64,000 bases of DNA from contig NZ_FRAV01000003.1 in NCBI RefSeq assembly GCF_900142445.1, positions 124,001-188,000 of the forward strand. The letters run 5' to 3'. The translations under genes were made by a program, and so were the position numbers. Origin of the DNA: Chryseobacterium polytrichastri (GTDB taxonomy: Bacteria; Bacteroidota; Bacteroidia; Flavobacteriales; Weeksellaceae). Below the pieces are notes generated by a model, which made no database searches, was not told the origin of the DNA, and saw nothing but the letters and a program-made list of their open reading frames with translations. This document shows, piece after piece, positions 43,740-53,298 of this stretch; the stretch's first letter is position 1, and each line of letters begins with the position of its first letter.

Positions 43740-45143
43740 ATGAGTCAATTTGATGTTACCGTAATCGGTTCTGGTCCTGGTGGTTATGTTGCTGCTATTC
43801 GTGCTGCACAATTAGGTTTCACAACAGCAATTATTGAAAAATATCCAACTTTAGGAGGAACGTGTCTTAATGTAGGGTGTATCCCTTCAAAAGCGCTTCT
43901 AGACAGCTCTGAACATTTCGAAAATGCTAAACATAATTTTGCAGGTCACGGAATCATTATTAATGAGCCTCAAGCTGACATTGCAAGAATGATCGAGCGT
44001 AAAAACGAGGTGATCAAGCAAAACACAGACGGAATCAGCTATCTAATGAACAAAAACAAAATTACTGTTTTTGAAGGTGTTGGAAGCTTCGAATCTGCTA
44101 CTCAGATCAAAGTAACGAAAAACGACGGTTCTACTGAAACCATCGAATCTAAATATACAATCATTGCAACGGGTTCTAAGCCGTCTTCATTACCTTTTAT
44201 TACACTAGATAAAGAAAGAGTGATTACTTCTACAGAAGCGTTAAACCTTAAAGAAATCCCTAAGCACTTAGTGGTGATCGGAGGTGGAGTTATCGGTCTT
44301 GAGCTAGGTTCTGTGTACCTAAGATTAGGAGCTCAAGTAACAGTTGTTGAATTTATGGACAAGATCATTCCTACAATGGACGGAGCTTTAAGTAAAGAAT
44401 TAACAAAGGTTCTTAAAAAGCAAGGTATGAAATTCATGCTTTCTACAGCGGTTTCTGCAGTAGAAAGAAACGGAGATACCGTAAAAATCACTGCTAAAGA
44501 TAAAAAAGGAGCAGAGGTTGTAGTAGAAGGAGATTATTGTTTAGTTTCTGTAGGAAGAAAACCTTTCACAGACGGACTTGGACTTGAAAAAGCAGGTGTT
44601 GAGCTTGACGAAAGAGGAAGAGTAAAAACAAATGATCACTTACAGACTAACGTTGCGAACATCTATGCGATTGGTGACGTTATCAAAGGGGCAATGTTGG
44701 CTCACAAAGCTGAAGAAGAAGGAGTTTTTGTTGCTGAAACATTGGCTGGACAAAAACCTCACGTTAACTATAACTTAATTCCTGGTGTTGTTTACACTTG
44801 GCCTGAAGTTGCCGGAGTTGGTAAAACTGAAGAGCAATTGAAAGAAGAAGGTGTTGCTATTAAAGTAGGATCTTTCCCAATGAGAGCATTAGGAAGAAGC
44901 CGTGCAAGTGGTGATGTTGATGGATTAGTAAAAATTATCGCTGACGAAAAAACAGACGAAATTTTAGGAATGCATATCATCGGAGCAAGAGCTGCCGACT
45001 TAATTGCAGAAGGTGTAATTGCAATGGAATTCCGTGCTAGTGCTGAAGATATTGCTAGAAGTTCTCACGCCCACCCAACATATGCAGAAGCTATTAAAGA
45101 AGCTGCATTGGATGCTACTGGGAAAAGACCAATTCATATGTAA
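43740..45143 (+). CDS. lpdA: Dihydrolipoyl dehydrogenase (E3)
   Basis: 467 residues, full length. The FAD-binding G-S-G-P-G-G is at the N-terminus. The redox pair is in G-G-T-C-L-N-V-G-C (cysteines near 42 and 47). G-G-G-V-I-G-L-E-L-G binds NAD, and H-A-H-P-T-Y-A-E is the catalytic His-Glu segment. It reoxidises dihydrolipoamide in 2-oxoacid dehydrogenase and glycine cleavage complexes. The gene is alone, with its own consensus promoter and terminator. Its codons look biased to a small preferred set, as in highly expressed genes. Confidence 0.97.
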   Translation: MSQFDVTVIGSGPGGYVAAIRAAQLGFTTAIIEKYPTLGGTCLNVGCIPSKALLDSSEHFENAKHNFAGHGIIINEPQADIARMIERKNEVIKQNTDGISYLMNKNKITVFEGVGSFESATQIKVTKNDGSTETIESKYTIIATGSKPSSLPFITLDKERVITSTEALNLKEIPKHLVVIGGGVIGLELGSVYLRLGAQVTVVEFMDKIIPTMDGALSKELTKVLKKQGMKFMLSTAVSAVERNGDTVKITAKDKKGAEVVVEGDYCLVSVGRKPFTDGLGLEKAGVELDERGRVKTNDHLQTNVANIYAIGDVIKGAMLAHKAEEEGVFVAETLAGQKPHVNYNLIPGVVYTWPEVAGVGKTEEQLKEEGVAIKVGSFPMRALGRSRASGDVDGLVKIIADEKTDEILGMHIIGARAADLIAEGVIAMEFRASAEDIARSSHAHPTYAEAIKEAALDATGKRPIHM

Positions 45144-45178
45144 TTATAAATGATTAATTTTTAATCATTTAAATATAG

Positions 45179-45211
45179 AAAGAGAAATCAGTATTGATTT
45201 CTCTTTTTTTT
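45179..45211 (+). terminator. lpd terminator
   Basis: AGAGAAATCA (45181-45190) pairs perfectly with TGATTTCTCT (45195-45204), followed by eight T. A smaller AT hairpin precedes it at 45151-45167. Confidence 0.9.
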
Positions 45212-45247
45212 GGCACAAAAATGGAGATTGACGTAAGAAATCGATCT

Positions 45248-46102
45248 ATGAAAAATATTTTTATCGGCTTACTATTTTTTGCAGGAATTTATTCATTTGC
45301 ACAGGAAGCGGGAAAAGCAGGGGAGCTTTTAAGAAATGAAGCCTCTGTATAAGAAATGCAGTCGGCAAAGAGCAAAGGTTTTGATAACAGAAATAATAAT
45401 TCCAATAATTCGGGATTTAGAAATCAGAATAATCAAAATGACAGAGGACGAAATCCCAATTATCAATGGAATAAAAATTACGGATACGCAGAAGTTTTTC
45501 TAAGAATTCCTGAAATGGGATATTTTACAGTGGAACTTGGTGATCAAATGATTTCAAATGGTTCAGGGAAATATCGTTTTTTCGATTTACAGTCGGGTAG
45601 AGTTCCAATCTCGATTTATGATAATGGATTTTTAATTTACCGAACAACTTTACAACTTAGAAATAATAACAGATTAGTTCTGGATTTTTTCACGGATAAT
45701 GGCTTGTATTTATTAGATACTTATCCTGTAAAAAGTGATTCTTATGGTTTCAATGACTGGAATGATGTTTGGAACAACCCTTACGGAAATCAATCAGGAA
45801 ATTGGAATAATTCAGGGAATGTGATGGATAATAATACCTTTAGTCAGTTTTTTTCCATTTTTAAGAATGAGCCATTTGATGACAGTAAAATTGCAATGAT
45901 TAACCAGCAGATGCGTAATTCCCAATTTACATCAGAACAAATCAGAGATCTTGTAAAGTCTATCAGTTTTGATAAGAACAAACTGATGCTAGCCAAATCG
46001 ATGTACAAAAAATGTGTTGATAAAAATAGATATTTTCTGGTGAGCGATGCGTTTGATTATGAAAGTAGTAAGCGCGAGTTGAGGGAATTTATAGCTCAAT
46101 AA
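45248..46102 (+). pseudogene. DUF4476 secreted protein gene interrupted by one in-frame stop
   Basis: A good start at 45248 encodes a signal peptide (M-K-N-I-F-I-G-L-L-F-F-A-G ending S-F-A-Q) and a few mature residues up to V34. The next codon is TAA (45350-45352). The same frame then continues without another stop to 46102: E-M-Q-S-A-K-S, an Asn-rich linker, a beta region, and a C-terminal DUF4476 domain (about the last 90 codons, with F-D-D-S-K-I-A-M-I). A single A-to-T change (AAA to TAA) would explain it. An ATG at 45356 could restart translation but would lack the export signal. Confidence 0.82.
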
Positions 46103-46106
46103 GATA

Positions 46107-46139
46107 AAAGAGAGAAGTGGGTTGCTTCTCTTTTTTTTG
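46107..46139 (+). terminator. Terminator after the DUF4476 gene
   Basis: AGAGAAG (46111-46117) and CTTCTCT (46125-46131) with a seven-base loop and nine T following. Confidence 0.85.
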
Positions 46140-46256
46140 TTTGGTAAAGTAGATTCAGTTGTAATTTAAAAAATAAGACTGTTTTAATTATAATGTTAGT
46201 CCTTTGAAGCTAAAACTCTCAAAGACACTCATCCAAAAACTAGCAATTATTTTCCG

Positions 46257-46264
46257 TACCTTTG
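46257..46264 (+). promoter_or_regulatory. -7 promoter element of the CvfB-type gene
   Basis: TACCTTTG matches TAnnTTTG, 19 bases before the ATG at 46284. The -33 element is not clear. Confidence 0.5.
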
Positions 46265-46283
46265 TCGCTTAATTTTATCATTA

Positions 46284-47108
46284 ATGCAATTAGGGAAAAC
46301 TCAAACTTTAAAAATTTCAGAAAAAACAAGTTCTGGATTAATATTAACGGACGAATCTGGTGAAAAAGCTTTTTTACCTAAAATTTTTGTTCATGAAGAA
46401 AAAGAAATCGATGAAGAAATTGAAGTTTTCGTATATCAGGATGATAATAAATTAAAAGCGACTACCGAAACTCCATTGGCAGAAGTAGGAGAGTTTGCAG
46501 TAATGGGCTGCGTACAAAGTCTACCAAGTGGTGCGTTTATGGATTGGGGAATCATTAAAGATCTTTTCATTCCTTATAAACAGCAGAAGTCTAAAATTAT
46601 CGAAGGAAAAAGATATTTGGTTCATTTGTATATTGATGAAAGATTAGATTTAATCACTGGAACTACAACATTCAAAAGAAATCCTCAGTATCAAGATTTA
46701 CCTTTCCAAAAAGGAGATAAAGTGGATTTGATTTTAATGAACGAAAGTGAATTGGGATGGAATGTGGTAGTCAACAAAAAATATATAGGACTTATTTATA
46801 CTTCTGATGTTTTCAAAAAACTATATCCTTTATCTGAAGAAACGGGTTACATCAAAGCAATCCGTGAAGATGGAAAGATTGATGTTTCTTTACAGCCTGA
46901 AGGTTTTGAAAATATCGACGAGTTTAAACAAAAGATCCTGGATAAATTAAATGACAATTACGGTTTACTTTATCTTTCTGATAAATCTACTCCGGAAGAG
47001 ATCCAAGATGAACTTCAAATGAGTAAAAAGAACTTTAAAAAGGCCCTTGGCGGACTGTATAAAGATAAGATTGTTGAGATCCTGGATGATAAGATCAAAT
47101 TAGTATAA
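46284..47108 (+). CDS. S1-like RNA-binding protein of the CvfB family
   Basis: 274 residues. It is built from successive S1/OB-type beta domains (about 1-65, 70-140, 145-210) and a C-terminal winged helix (about 225-274, with K-S-T-P-E-E-I and K-K-A-L-G-G-L-Y). This layout is that of CvfB/YitL. CvfB affects virulence gene expression in staphylococci and binds RNA; the role in Bacteroidota is not known. The gene has its own -7 element and shares a very strong terminator with the convergent T9SS gene. Confidence 0.88.
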   Translation: MQLGKTQTLKISEKTSSGLILTDESGEKAFLPKIFVHEEKEIDEEIEVFVYQDDNKLKATTETPLAEVGEFAVMGCVQSLPSGAFMDWGIIKDLFIPYKQQKSKIIEGKRYLVHLYIDERLDLITGTTTFKRNPQYQDLPFQKGDKVDLILMNESELGWNVVVNKKYIGLIYTSDVFKKLYPLSEETGYIKAIREDGKIDVSLQPEGFENIDEFKQKILDKLNDNYGLLYLSDKSTPEEIQDELQMSKKNFKKALGGLYKDKIVEILDDKIKLV

Positions 47109-47144
47109 AACAAAACGGAGCAGAATTTTCTGCTCCGTTTTGTT
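47109..47144. terminator. Bidirectional terminator, 17-bp perfect stem
   Basis: Arms 47109-47125 and 47128-47144 are perfectly complementary over 17 bases around a GC-rich core. It ends both the CvfB-type gene and the convergent gene ending at 47149. Confidence 0.92.
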
Positions 47145-47148
47145 ATGC

Positions 47149-50100
47149 TTACTCTCTGTTTTTAATGAGCAACCAGCCGGTATAAATTCTTCCGTCAGAA
47201 ACTTTTATGGTGTACCAATAGTTTCCTGTAGCTAGCGGAGTTTCGTTCAGTTTTCCGTCCCATTCAAACGCTTTTTTGATCGTTATTTCATTAAACACCA
47301 AAAATCCTCTTCTGTCGTAAACATTTACTTCTGTTTTAGGGTAATTTTCAAGACCTGCTATTTTCCATTTGTCATTTTTTCCATCTCCGTTTGGACTAAT
47401 TGCATTGGGAATATTGAAAATAGAAAAATTCTTTTCGCCAATAATACACCCTGCTTTAGTTCTTACATACGCCGTATATTCTCCCATATTTAAATTATTA
47501 AATACATTAGAATCCTGCCAAGTAAAATTATCTAAAGAATACTCATAATTTCCCGTTGCAGATAAAACTACGGTAGCAGTGTTATTGCTAATATTCACAG
47601 AGACAATTTCCGCAAGAACGGAATAACTGACCTGAACATTATCTGTATTTTCACATCCAAAGTTGTTGGTTACTTTTACAGAATATTTTCCGGGAGTAGA
47701 AACAATAATGGTTTGGGTAGTTGCCCCTGTATTCCATAGATAAGAGGTGAAACCACTTCCTGCATCTAATGTTATTGTTTTGCCTTTACAGAATTCTATA
47801 GTTTCAGGGAGGTTAATTTTTGGTTTAGGGTTTAAAGTTATATTTAATCTTATAATATTAAAGCATCCATCAGGTGTTGAGACCTTCACATAAATGATAG
47901 TAGTTCCTATATTTAAAGTATAGTTTGATGGGTTTGCGATGATATTTCCTGTATTATCTGTGTAAGTGAAAATATAGTTATTAGGATTATTAATGATGTT
48001 GTTCTCGTAAGAATGAAGATTAACAATCATTGTATTGGCGATGGTTGTGTTACATAATGTATCTGAAAAGTCAATAGCAGGAACATTATTCGTGGAAAGC
48101 GTAACAGCAATAGCTAATTTCTCAGATTCACAAGCATTTAAAGTTTGAGTAACAAAATAAGTTTGCCCATGAACAAGTGGGGTAGTATTAGGTAAAATAG
48201 TTCCCGTAGCACTATAAAACGTCAGAGAAGTTCCTGTTATTACTAAATTAGATAACGTAGGATTTGCAGAAGCACAAAAATCTTGAGTAGCATTTGCTAT
48301 TGGTCTTGGAGTATTATTTACCGTAATCTGAATAGCAATTTTACCACTTTCACAACCATTTATTGTTTGTGAAGCATAATACGTTTGTCCATTTACCAAT
48401 GGAGTTGTTATTGGTAAAATCGTGTTAGCTGCATCATACCACTTGATGTTTTGTCCTGTAATTTGGATATCTGAAATTTTGGGTTGGTTAGTAGCGCAGA
48501 ATGTTTGAGTTGTATTTGCTGTTGTAGGAAGAGCAGGGGCTGCGATAATCACATTTTGGTTTTGTGTTGCAGTATTCCCGTTTCCATCATTATAATTCCA
48601 GTGAATCACATAAGTTCCGGGAAGTGAATACGAGAGAGGGTCTGTTGTAGTAGCAGTAATAAGTCCTGCACAATTGTCATTGGCTGTTGGGAAAGTAGAA
48701 ATAACGGTATGGCAATCTCCTGTAATATCTGTAAGAGTTGGAATATTTGGAACTGGTGCTACGGTGTCGCCAACTATAACATTTACTGTAAAGCTTCCGT
48801 CGCACGCTCCAGATCCTGAAACCTGGCAAGTATAAGTTCCTGCATTAGTAGCTATAGCATTTGGGATTGTAGGGTTTTGTATATTTGAAGTAAATCCGTT
48901 GGGTCCTGTCCAATTATAAGTTGTTCCACCTGTTGCGTTTAATTGAATTGTTGAATTGATGCAGACAGGAGAGTTTGAGGTGACCATTCCAGATGATGTA
49001 CAATCTTGGAATTTAACTATAAAAATATCGTTTGAGGGATGTCCTCCTTGTTGTTGAAAAGTTCCGGGAGTAGCAATTCCTGTTGTATTGTTACTTGACA
49101 TTCCTGTGAAATAAATATAGCCTTCATTGTCTTTTGTAGTATAGCCTAATTGTGTACCCCCATTTCCTCCATAAAATGTTCCCCATTCTTTAATATTGTT
49201 AGAATTATATTTTACTAAGAAAGATTTTATATAGGGTCCTGTTGTAGTCATGTATGCATTAGGAGTTGCAAGGCCAGTTTGATTTAGATAAGACAAGCCT
49301 CCATAAAATATATTCCCTGTAGTATCTATATAGGCAGACAATTGCATTTCGTAAATAAATGGAAGGTATGTTTTATCTATTACATTTGTATTTAAATTTA
49401 CTTTCCAAACGCCAGGCTTTCTAATAGCACCTCCTGTTGGATTAAATGTCATAAATTCGCCTGCAAGTACTAAAGTATTATTAATAATTCTAGCTTCTCT
49501 TATAGTTTCCTGTCCCGCTTCACCAAAATAGCTAGATCTTAATAATGTTCCTGCTTTTGAAAATTTTAAATATAAGCCATCTGAAACACCAGCGTGAGTA
49601 CCTTGAAAAGGATTGATCATTGGTATTGTAGTGGACTGGCTTGCTCCTATAACTTCTAAATTATCAGTGGATGAAAATATATTATAAATTGAAGTGGAGC
49701 CTGAAGTGCCTCCAAAAAAGGTTGCCCATTGTACATTACCAGAATTATCCAAATCTATTAAAAAGCCATCAAAATATCCAGCACCACTCGGTTTTGAAGG
49801 ATAAGCTGCATTTAGGATTGGAAAGTTTGTACTCATTGTCTCTCCTCCTATATAAATATGATTTTGATTATAAGAAACAGTAAAACATTCGTCAATATTT
49901 GTACCTCCAAAATCTTTAAAGAAAATTAAATTTCCGTTAGAATTAAGTTTTACCAATAATGCATCTCTGGTTAGTGTTTTTTCGGAACTTCCTCCTAAAT
50001 AGATATTATAGTTTTCATCAAAATCTACATCATTAAAAAAATCATTCTTAGGACTTCCATAATAAGTACTCCAGAGTCTTTGTCCATCTTTTGTAAGTTT

Positions 50101-51063
50101 CATAACAAAAGCGTCCATTTGACCTATTAAATTTTGTTGATGTGCTCCAGTGGTGGCAATATTAGAAGAGCTTGTTGTTCCTCCATACAAATAAGGTTTG
50201 TTTTGATTGTCAGTTTTTATTTTTCCATATTCTTCTCCATAACCTCCTGCATAACTTCCCCAAATTCTTGTAGGTACAGGATCGATGACAATAATTTTAT
50301 TTGAAGAATCTACAGGCGAATTAAATCCAAAAGTCTGATCTCCTAAATCTTTGAATGAAACATTAATATTTTCTTTTCTTATTCCTTCGATCCAGCTGTT
50401 AGGAATGTTTTCATGAATTTCTCCAAAACGGACATTCATAGCAAGTTTACCATCCCTTATAGAAGCAGCAGCACCATTAAACTTCATTTTTATATCCGAA
50501 ACTCTCCCTCCTTGGTTAATGATGAAGTTGTATTCAATTGGTTTTAAAGTATCCTTTGGCTTAAAAAAGACTAAGTCAATGTTGGGATAAATATTTTTAT
50601 ATAAAACTTTTTGAAAGCGATGAACGTTTGTTATTCCTTTAGGTTTATTTGGAATATTATAATAGTTATCAAAATCAGGAGACTTTCCTTCTACTATGAT
50701 TTTCGAATTTTTATTTGAGTTTAATAATTCAATATCAATTCTGTGGAACGATTTTTCATAAATAAATTCATCCAAATGATAATCATTTCCATTTGGAATT
50801 TTATTCTTGTTATTTTTTGAAGAATTGGGATTAGGGCTTTTCTTAGTTTCGTAAATATCATAAGAAAAACCATTAGAGCGAAGTTGAACATTCAAGCCTG
50901 CAGAATGGTATAAATACTTCACATCAATATTATTCTTTCCATCCTGATCAACAATTTGTCCTTTATTTTCATAGAAATTGAACTCATTGTTTTGGGAAGA
51001 TTTATTTTGAGAAAATAAAAGAGCATAGATAAAGAGTGTGAAAAAAAGTAAAATTTTTCGCAT
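47149..51063 (-). CDS. Large surface protein with SBBP-like repeats, Ig/HYR domains and T9SS type B tail
   Basis: 1304 residues. A signal peptide ends near residue 18 (L-L-F-S-Q). The N-terminal ~260 residues resemble the DUF7948-type domain found before SBBP beta-propeller repeats. Those repeats follow (about 265-690), e.g. W-S-T-Y-Y-G-S. Ig-like and HYR-like domains (about 695-1210) include two similar Ig repeats with Q-T-F/D-F-C-A and N-G/A-C-E-S. The C-terminal ~85 residues (I-S-P-N-G-D-G-K-N-D, then V-Y-D-R-R-G) are the gliding-motility CHU_C domain. It is a T9SS type B cargo, likely on the cell surface in adhesion. A -7 element lies at 51081-51088. Confidence 0.92.
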   Translation of the reverse strand: MRKILLFFTLFIYALLFSQNKSSQNNEFNFYENKGQIVDQDGKNNIDVKYLYHSAGLNVQLRSNGFSYDIYETKKSPNPNSSKNNKNKIPNGNDYHLDEFIYEKSFHRIDIELLNSNKNSKIIVEGKSPDFDNYYNIPNKPKGITNVHRFQKVLYKNIYPNIDLVFFKPKDTLKPIEYNFIINQGGRVSDIKMKFNGAAASIRDGKLAMNVRFGEIHENIPNSWIEGIRKENINVSFKDLGDQTFGFNSPVDSSNKIIVIDPVPTRIWGSYAGGYGEEYGKIKTDNQNKPYLYGGTTSSSNIATTGAHQQNLIGQMDAFVMKLTKDGQRLWSTYYGSPKNDFFNDVDFDENYNIYLGGSSEKTLTRDALLVKLNSNGNLIFFKDFGGTNIDECFTVSYNQNHIYIGGETMSTNFPILNAAYPSKPSGAGYFDGFLIDLDNSGNVQWATFFGGTSGSTSIYNIFSSTDNLEVIGASQSTTIPMINPFQGTHAGVSDGLYLKFSKAGTLLRSSYFGEAGQETIREARIINNTLVLAGEFMTFNPTGGAIRKPGVWKVNLNTNVIDKTYLPFIYEMQLSAYIDTTGNIFYGGLSYLNQTGLATPNAYMTTTGPYIKSFLVKYNSNNIKEWGTFYGGNGGTQLGYTTKDNEGYIYFTGMSSNNTTGIATPGTFQQQGGHPSNDIFIVKFQDCTSSGMVTSNSPVCINSTIQLNATGGTTYNWTGPNGFTSNIQNPTIPNAIATNAGTYTCQVSGSGACDGSFTVNVIVGDTVAPVPNIPTLTDITGDCHTVISTFPTANDNCAGLITATTTDPLSYSLPGTYVIHWNYNDGNGNTATQNQNVIIAAPALPTTANTTQTFCATNQPKISDIQITGQNIKWYDAANTILPITTPLVNGQTYYASQTINGCESGKIAIQITVNNTPRPIANATQDFCASANPTLSNLVITGTSLTFYSATGTILPNTTPLVHGQTYFVTQTLNACESEKLAIAVTLSTNNVPAIDFSDTLCNTTIANTMIVNLHSYENNIINNPNNYIFTYTDNTGNIIANPSNYTLNIGTTIIYVKVSTPDGCFNIIRLNITLNPKPKINLPETIEFCKGKTITLDAGSGFTSYLWNTGATTQTIIVSTPGKYSVKVTNNFGCENTDNVQVSYSVLAEIVSVNISNNTATVVLSATGNYEYSLDNFTWQDSNVFNNLNMGEYTAYVRTKAGCIIGEKNFSIFNIPNAISPNGDGKNDKWKIAGLENYPKTEVNVYDRRGFLVFNEITIKKAFEWDGKLNETPLATGNYWYTIKVSDGRIYTGWLLIKNRE

Positions 51064-51184
51064 GGGTTATTAATTTTCGGCAAATATATAAAAACCCTTT
51101 ATCTAAAAGAGTTTTAAATATTAAATCTCTAACTGTCTTCTATAAAACCTGATGCAAATCATAATATTTCCATTAATAATTTTG

Positions 51185-51252
51185 TTTAACAATTTTGTCA
51201 AAACAGATGATTGATTTATATTTGCACAAAATTGTTTAACAATAATGTCAAA
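51185..51252 (+). promoter_or_regulatory. tetR promoter with two palindromic operators
   Basis: The promoter is TTG (51195-51197), a 19-base spacer and TATATTTG (51217-51224). Operator 1, TTTAACAATTTTGTCAAA (51185-51202), covers the -33 element. Operator 2, TTTAACAATAATGTCAAA (51235-51252), covers the start codon. Both are dyads of TTTnACAA/TTGTnAAA form, spaced exactly 50 bases apart. This is a classic autoregulation layout. Confidence 0.82.
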
Positions 51253-51838
51253 ACAAGCGAAAAAAGACCAAACACAGGAACTGATAAAAGACACCGCAAA
51301 GAATTTATTCTTTGTGAAAGGGAAGTTTGACGCTACAACGCAAGAAATTGCTGATGCAGCAGGAGTCAACAGAACGCTGATCAACTATTATTTCCGATCA
51401 AGGGATAATTTGATTCAGATTATTTTTGATGAAGCTCAGAAAGTAGAGCAGGAAAAATCTAAGATCATTCAGAATTTAGATTTACCATTCAAAGAAAAAA
51501 TGAGCCAGTTTATTGAGCATAGCTTATCTACAAGCCTTCAATATCCTTATCTGGAAACATATATCGTTTCGCAGATCAATAAGGGAAACTGCCATAAAAA
51601 AGATATTGAGGAAGATGAACTGAAAAAATTGTACAAAGATCTAAAGAAGGAAATGGCATTGGGAAATATTGAGGAAATGGAACCTATCCAATTTGTCTTA
51701 AATATGATCTCATTATTGGTTTTTCCAAGTGCTATCAGACCATTATTGATGGAAAATCTTATGATAAGTGATGAAAAATTTGATAAGATTATTGCAGCAA
51801 GAAAGGAGATCATTTTAAATATGTTGTTTAAAAACTAA
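51245..51838 (+). CDS. TetR/AcrR family repressor of the efflux operon
   Basis: 197 residues. The TetR helix-turn-helix is at about 10-55 (I-A-D-A-A-G-V-N-R-T-L-I-N-Y-Y-F). The C-terminal helical domain should bind a ligand. The start codon lies inside the second operator, so bound repressor would cover it. It is followed 97 bases later by tolC, adaptor and RND genes. Family knowledge says such regulators are released from DNA by toxic compounds that the pump exports; the ligand here is unknown. Confidence 0.93.
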   Translation: MSKQAKKDQTQELIKDTAKNLFFVKGKFDATTQEIADAAGVNRTLINYYFRSRDNLIQIIFDEAQKVEQEKSKIIQNLDLPFKEKMSQFIEHSLSTSLQYPYLETYIVSQINKGNCHKKDIEEDELKKLYKDLKKEMALGNIEEMEPIQFVLNMISLLVFPSAIRPLLMENLMISDEKFDKIIAARKEIILNMLFKN

Positions 51839-51935
51839 ATAAGGTTAAAGTATTTTCAAAAATGAATCGTCCTTTAGAAATAAAAACGCTCACGAAGAAC
51901 ATTTAGATTAAAAAAATAAACGAAGTAATAATATT

Positions 51936-53288
51936 ATGAAAAGAAAACGTATAACTGCAAATAAGCTAAAAATTGGGATAGCTGCTGCATTTATGATTTT
52001 CGGCTTTTCATCGGTGTCTGCTCAGAAGCAGGTTTCTTTACAGGAAGCTATTAAAGAGGCACTTCAAAATAAAGCAGAAGCCAAAAGAGCTGCTTTACAG
52101 ATTAAAAAAGCTGAATATAAAATTGATGAAGCCAAAGCCAGTGCATTGCCACAGATAAGTGCTACTGCGGGTTTAACCTATAATCCGGTGATTCAGCAGT
52201 CTTTGCTTGAATTTGGAGGAGAAAGAATAACTGCTCAGTTGGGACAGCCTTGGAGCTCTAGTGCAGTTGTACAAGTTCAACAGGCTATTTTTGATCAAAG
52301 AGTTTTCATTGGTCTTAAAGCTGCGAAATCTACAAGAGAATTTTATGTTTTGAATGCTCAGTTGACAAACGAACAGATCATTGAAAATGTAGCAACGGCT
52401 TACTATCAGGTTTTTGTACAGGTTGAAAACCTTAAAACAATAGAAGCAAGTTATGCGAATACTCAGAAAGTAAGAAATGTTATTAAAAGCTTAGTAGATA
52501 ATGGCTTGGCGAAAGCAATCGACTTAGACCGTACGAATGTTCAATTAACGAATATTGGTTCAAACAAGCAAACATTAATCAACTCAGTGGAACTTTCAAA
52601 AAATGCTTTGAAGTTTTATATGGGAGTTCCAATCGGTACTGATATTGAATTGGAAGAAAAAAGCATTGAGCCAAAACCAGAGCTTATTGCGAGCAATGTG
52701 AATCTGGATGATCGTTTGGAAATCAAAGTAAAGACCAAAAACAGAGAGCTTCTTCAATTCAATAAAAAAGCTACTGAGGCTTATCTTTATCCTACTGTAA
52801 GTCTTCAGGCCAATTATGGTTGGGCTGGGACAGGGAAAAAATTCCCGCTCACTAATGGGTTAAATAATGGAGTTCTTTGGAGTGATTATTCAGCGATCGG
52901 TTTGAATATCAATGTACCTATTTTTACGGGTGGTGCTACCAAAGCTAAAATTCAGCAAGCCGAAATTGATATTCAGGATCTAGATATGGATATCCAGAAT
53001 ACGCAGTTAACTTTAAGCTTAGATTATAAGAATGCCATTACGAATATGGAAAATTCTATCATCAATATTCAAAGCACGAAAGACAATGTGGATCTTGCAG
53101 AGAGAGTTCAGAATAATACACAGTCTAATTATCAATATGGTTTAGCAACGCTTACCGAAGTGTTGGATTCTGAAAACGCTTTAACACAGGCAAAACAAAA
53201 TTATTCTAATGCATTGTTAGATTATAAGCAAGCTGAGATCAAGTTAATTAAAGCTAAAGGAGAATTAAACACATTACAAAACCCATAA
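51936..53288 (+). CDS. TolC-family outer membrane efflux protein
   Basis: 450 residues. A signal peptide ends near residue 29 (S-V-S-A-Q). Two repeats of the TolC fold follow, each with long helices (about 30-240 and 245-445) with heptad-type Gln/Asn/Lys-rich stretches, and N-x-x-x-Y-G-L-A-T near 405. It forms the outer membrane channel of the tripartite pump. It is the first structural gene after tetR, 10 bases before the adaptor gene. Confidence 0.93.
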   Translation: MKRKRITANKLKIGIAAAFMIFGFSSVSAQKQVSLQEAIKEALQNKAEAKRAALQIKKAEYKIDEAKASALPQISATAGLTYNPVIQQSLLEFGGERITAQLGQPWSSSAVVQVQQAIFDQRVFIGLKAAKSTREFYVLNAQLTNEQIIENVATAYYQVFVQVENLKTIEASYANTQKVRNVIKSLVDNGLAKAIDLDRTNVQLTNIGSNKQTLINSVELSKNALKFYMGVPIGTDIELEEKSIEPKPELIASNVNLDDRLEIKVKTKNRELLQFNKKATEAYLYPTVSLQANYGWAGTGKKFPLTNGLNNGVLWSDYSAIGLNINVPIFTGGATKAKIQQAEIDIQDLDMDIQNTQLTLSLDYKNAITNMENSIINIQSTKDNVDLAERVQNNTQSNYQYGLATLTEVLDSENALTQAKQNYSNALLDYKQAEIKLIKAKGELNTLQNP

Positions 53289-53298
53289 TAAACTAGAA

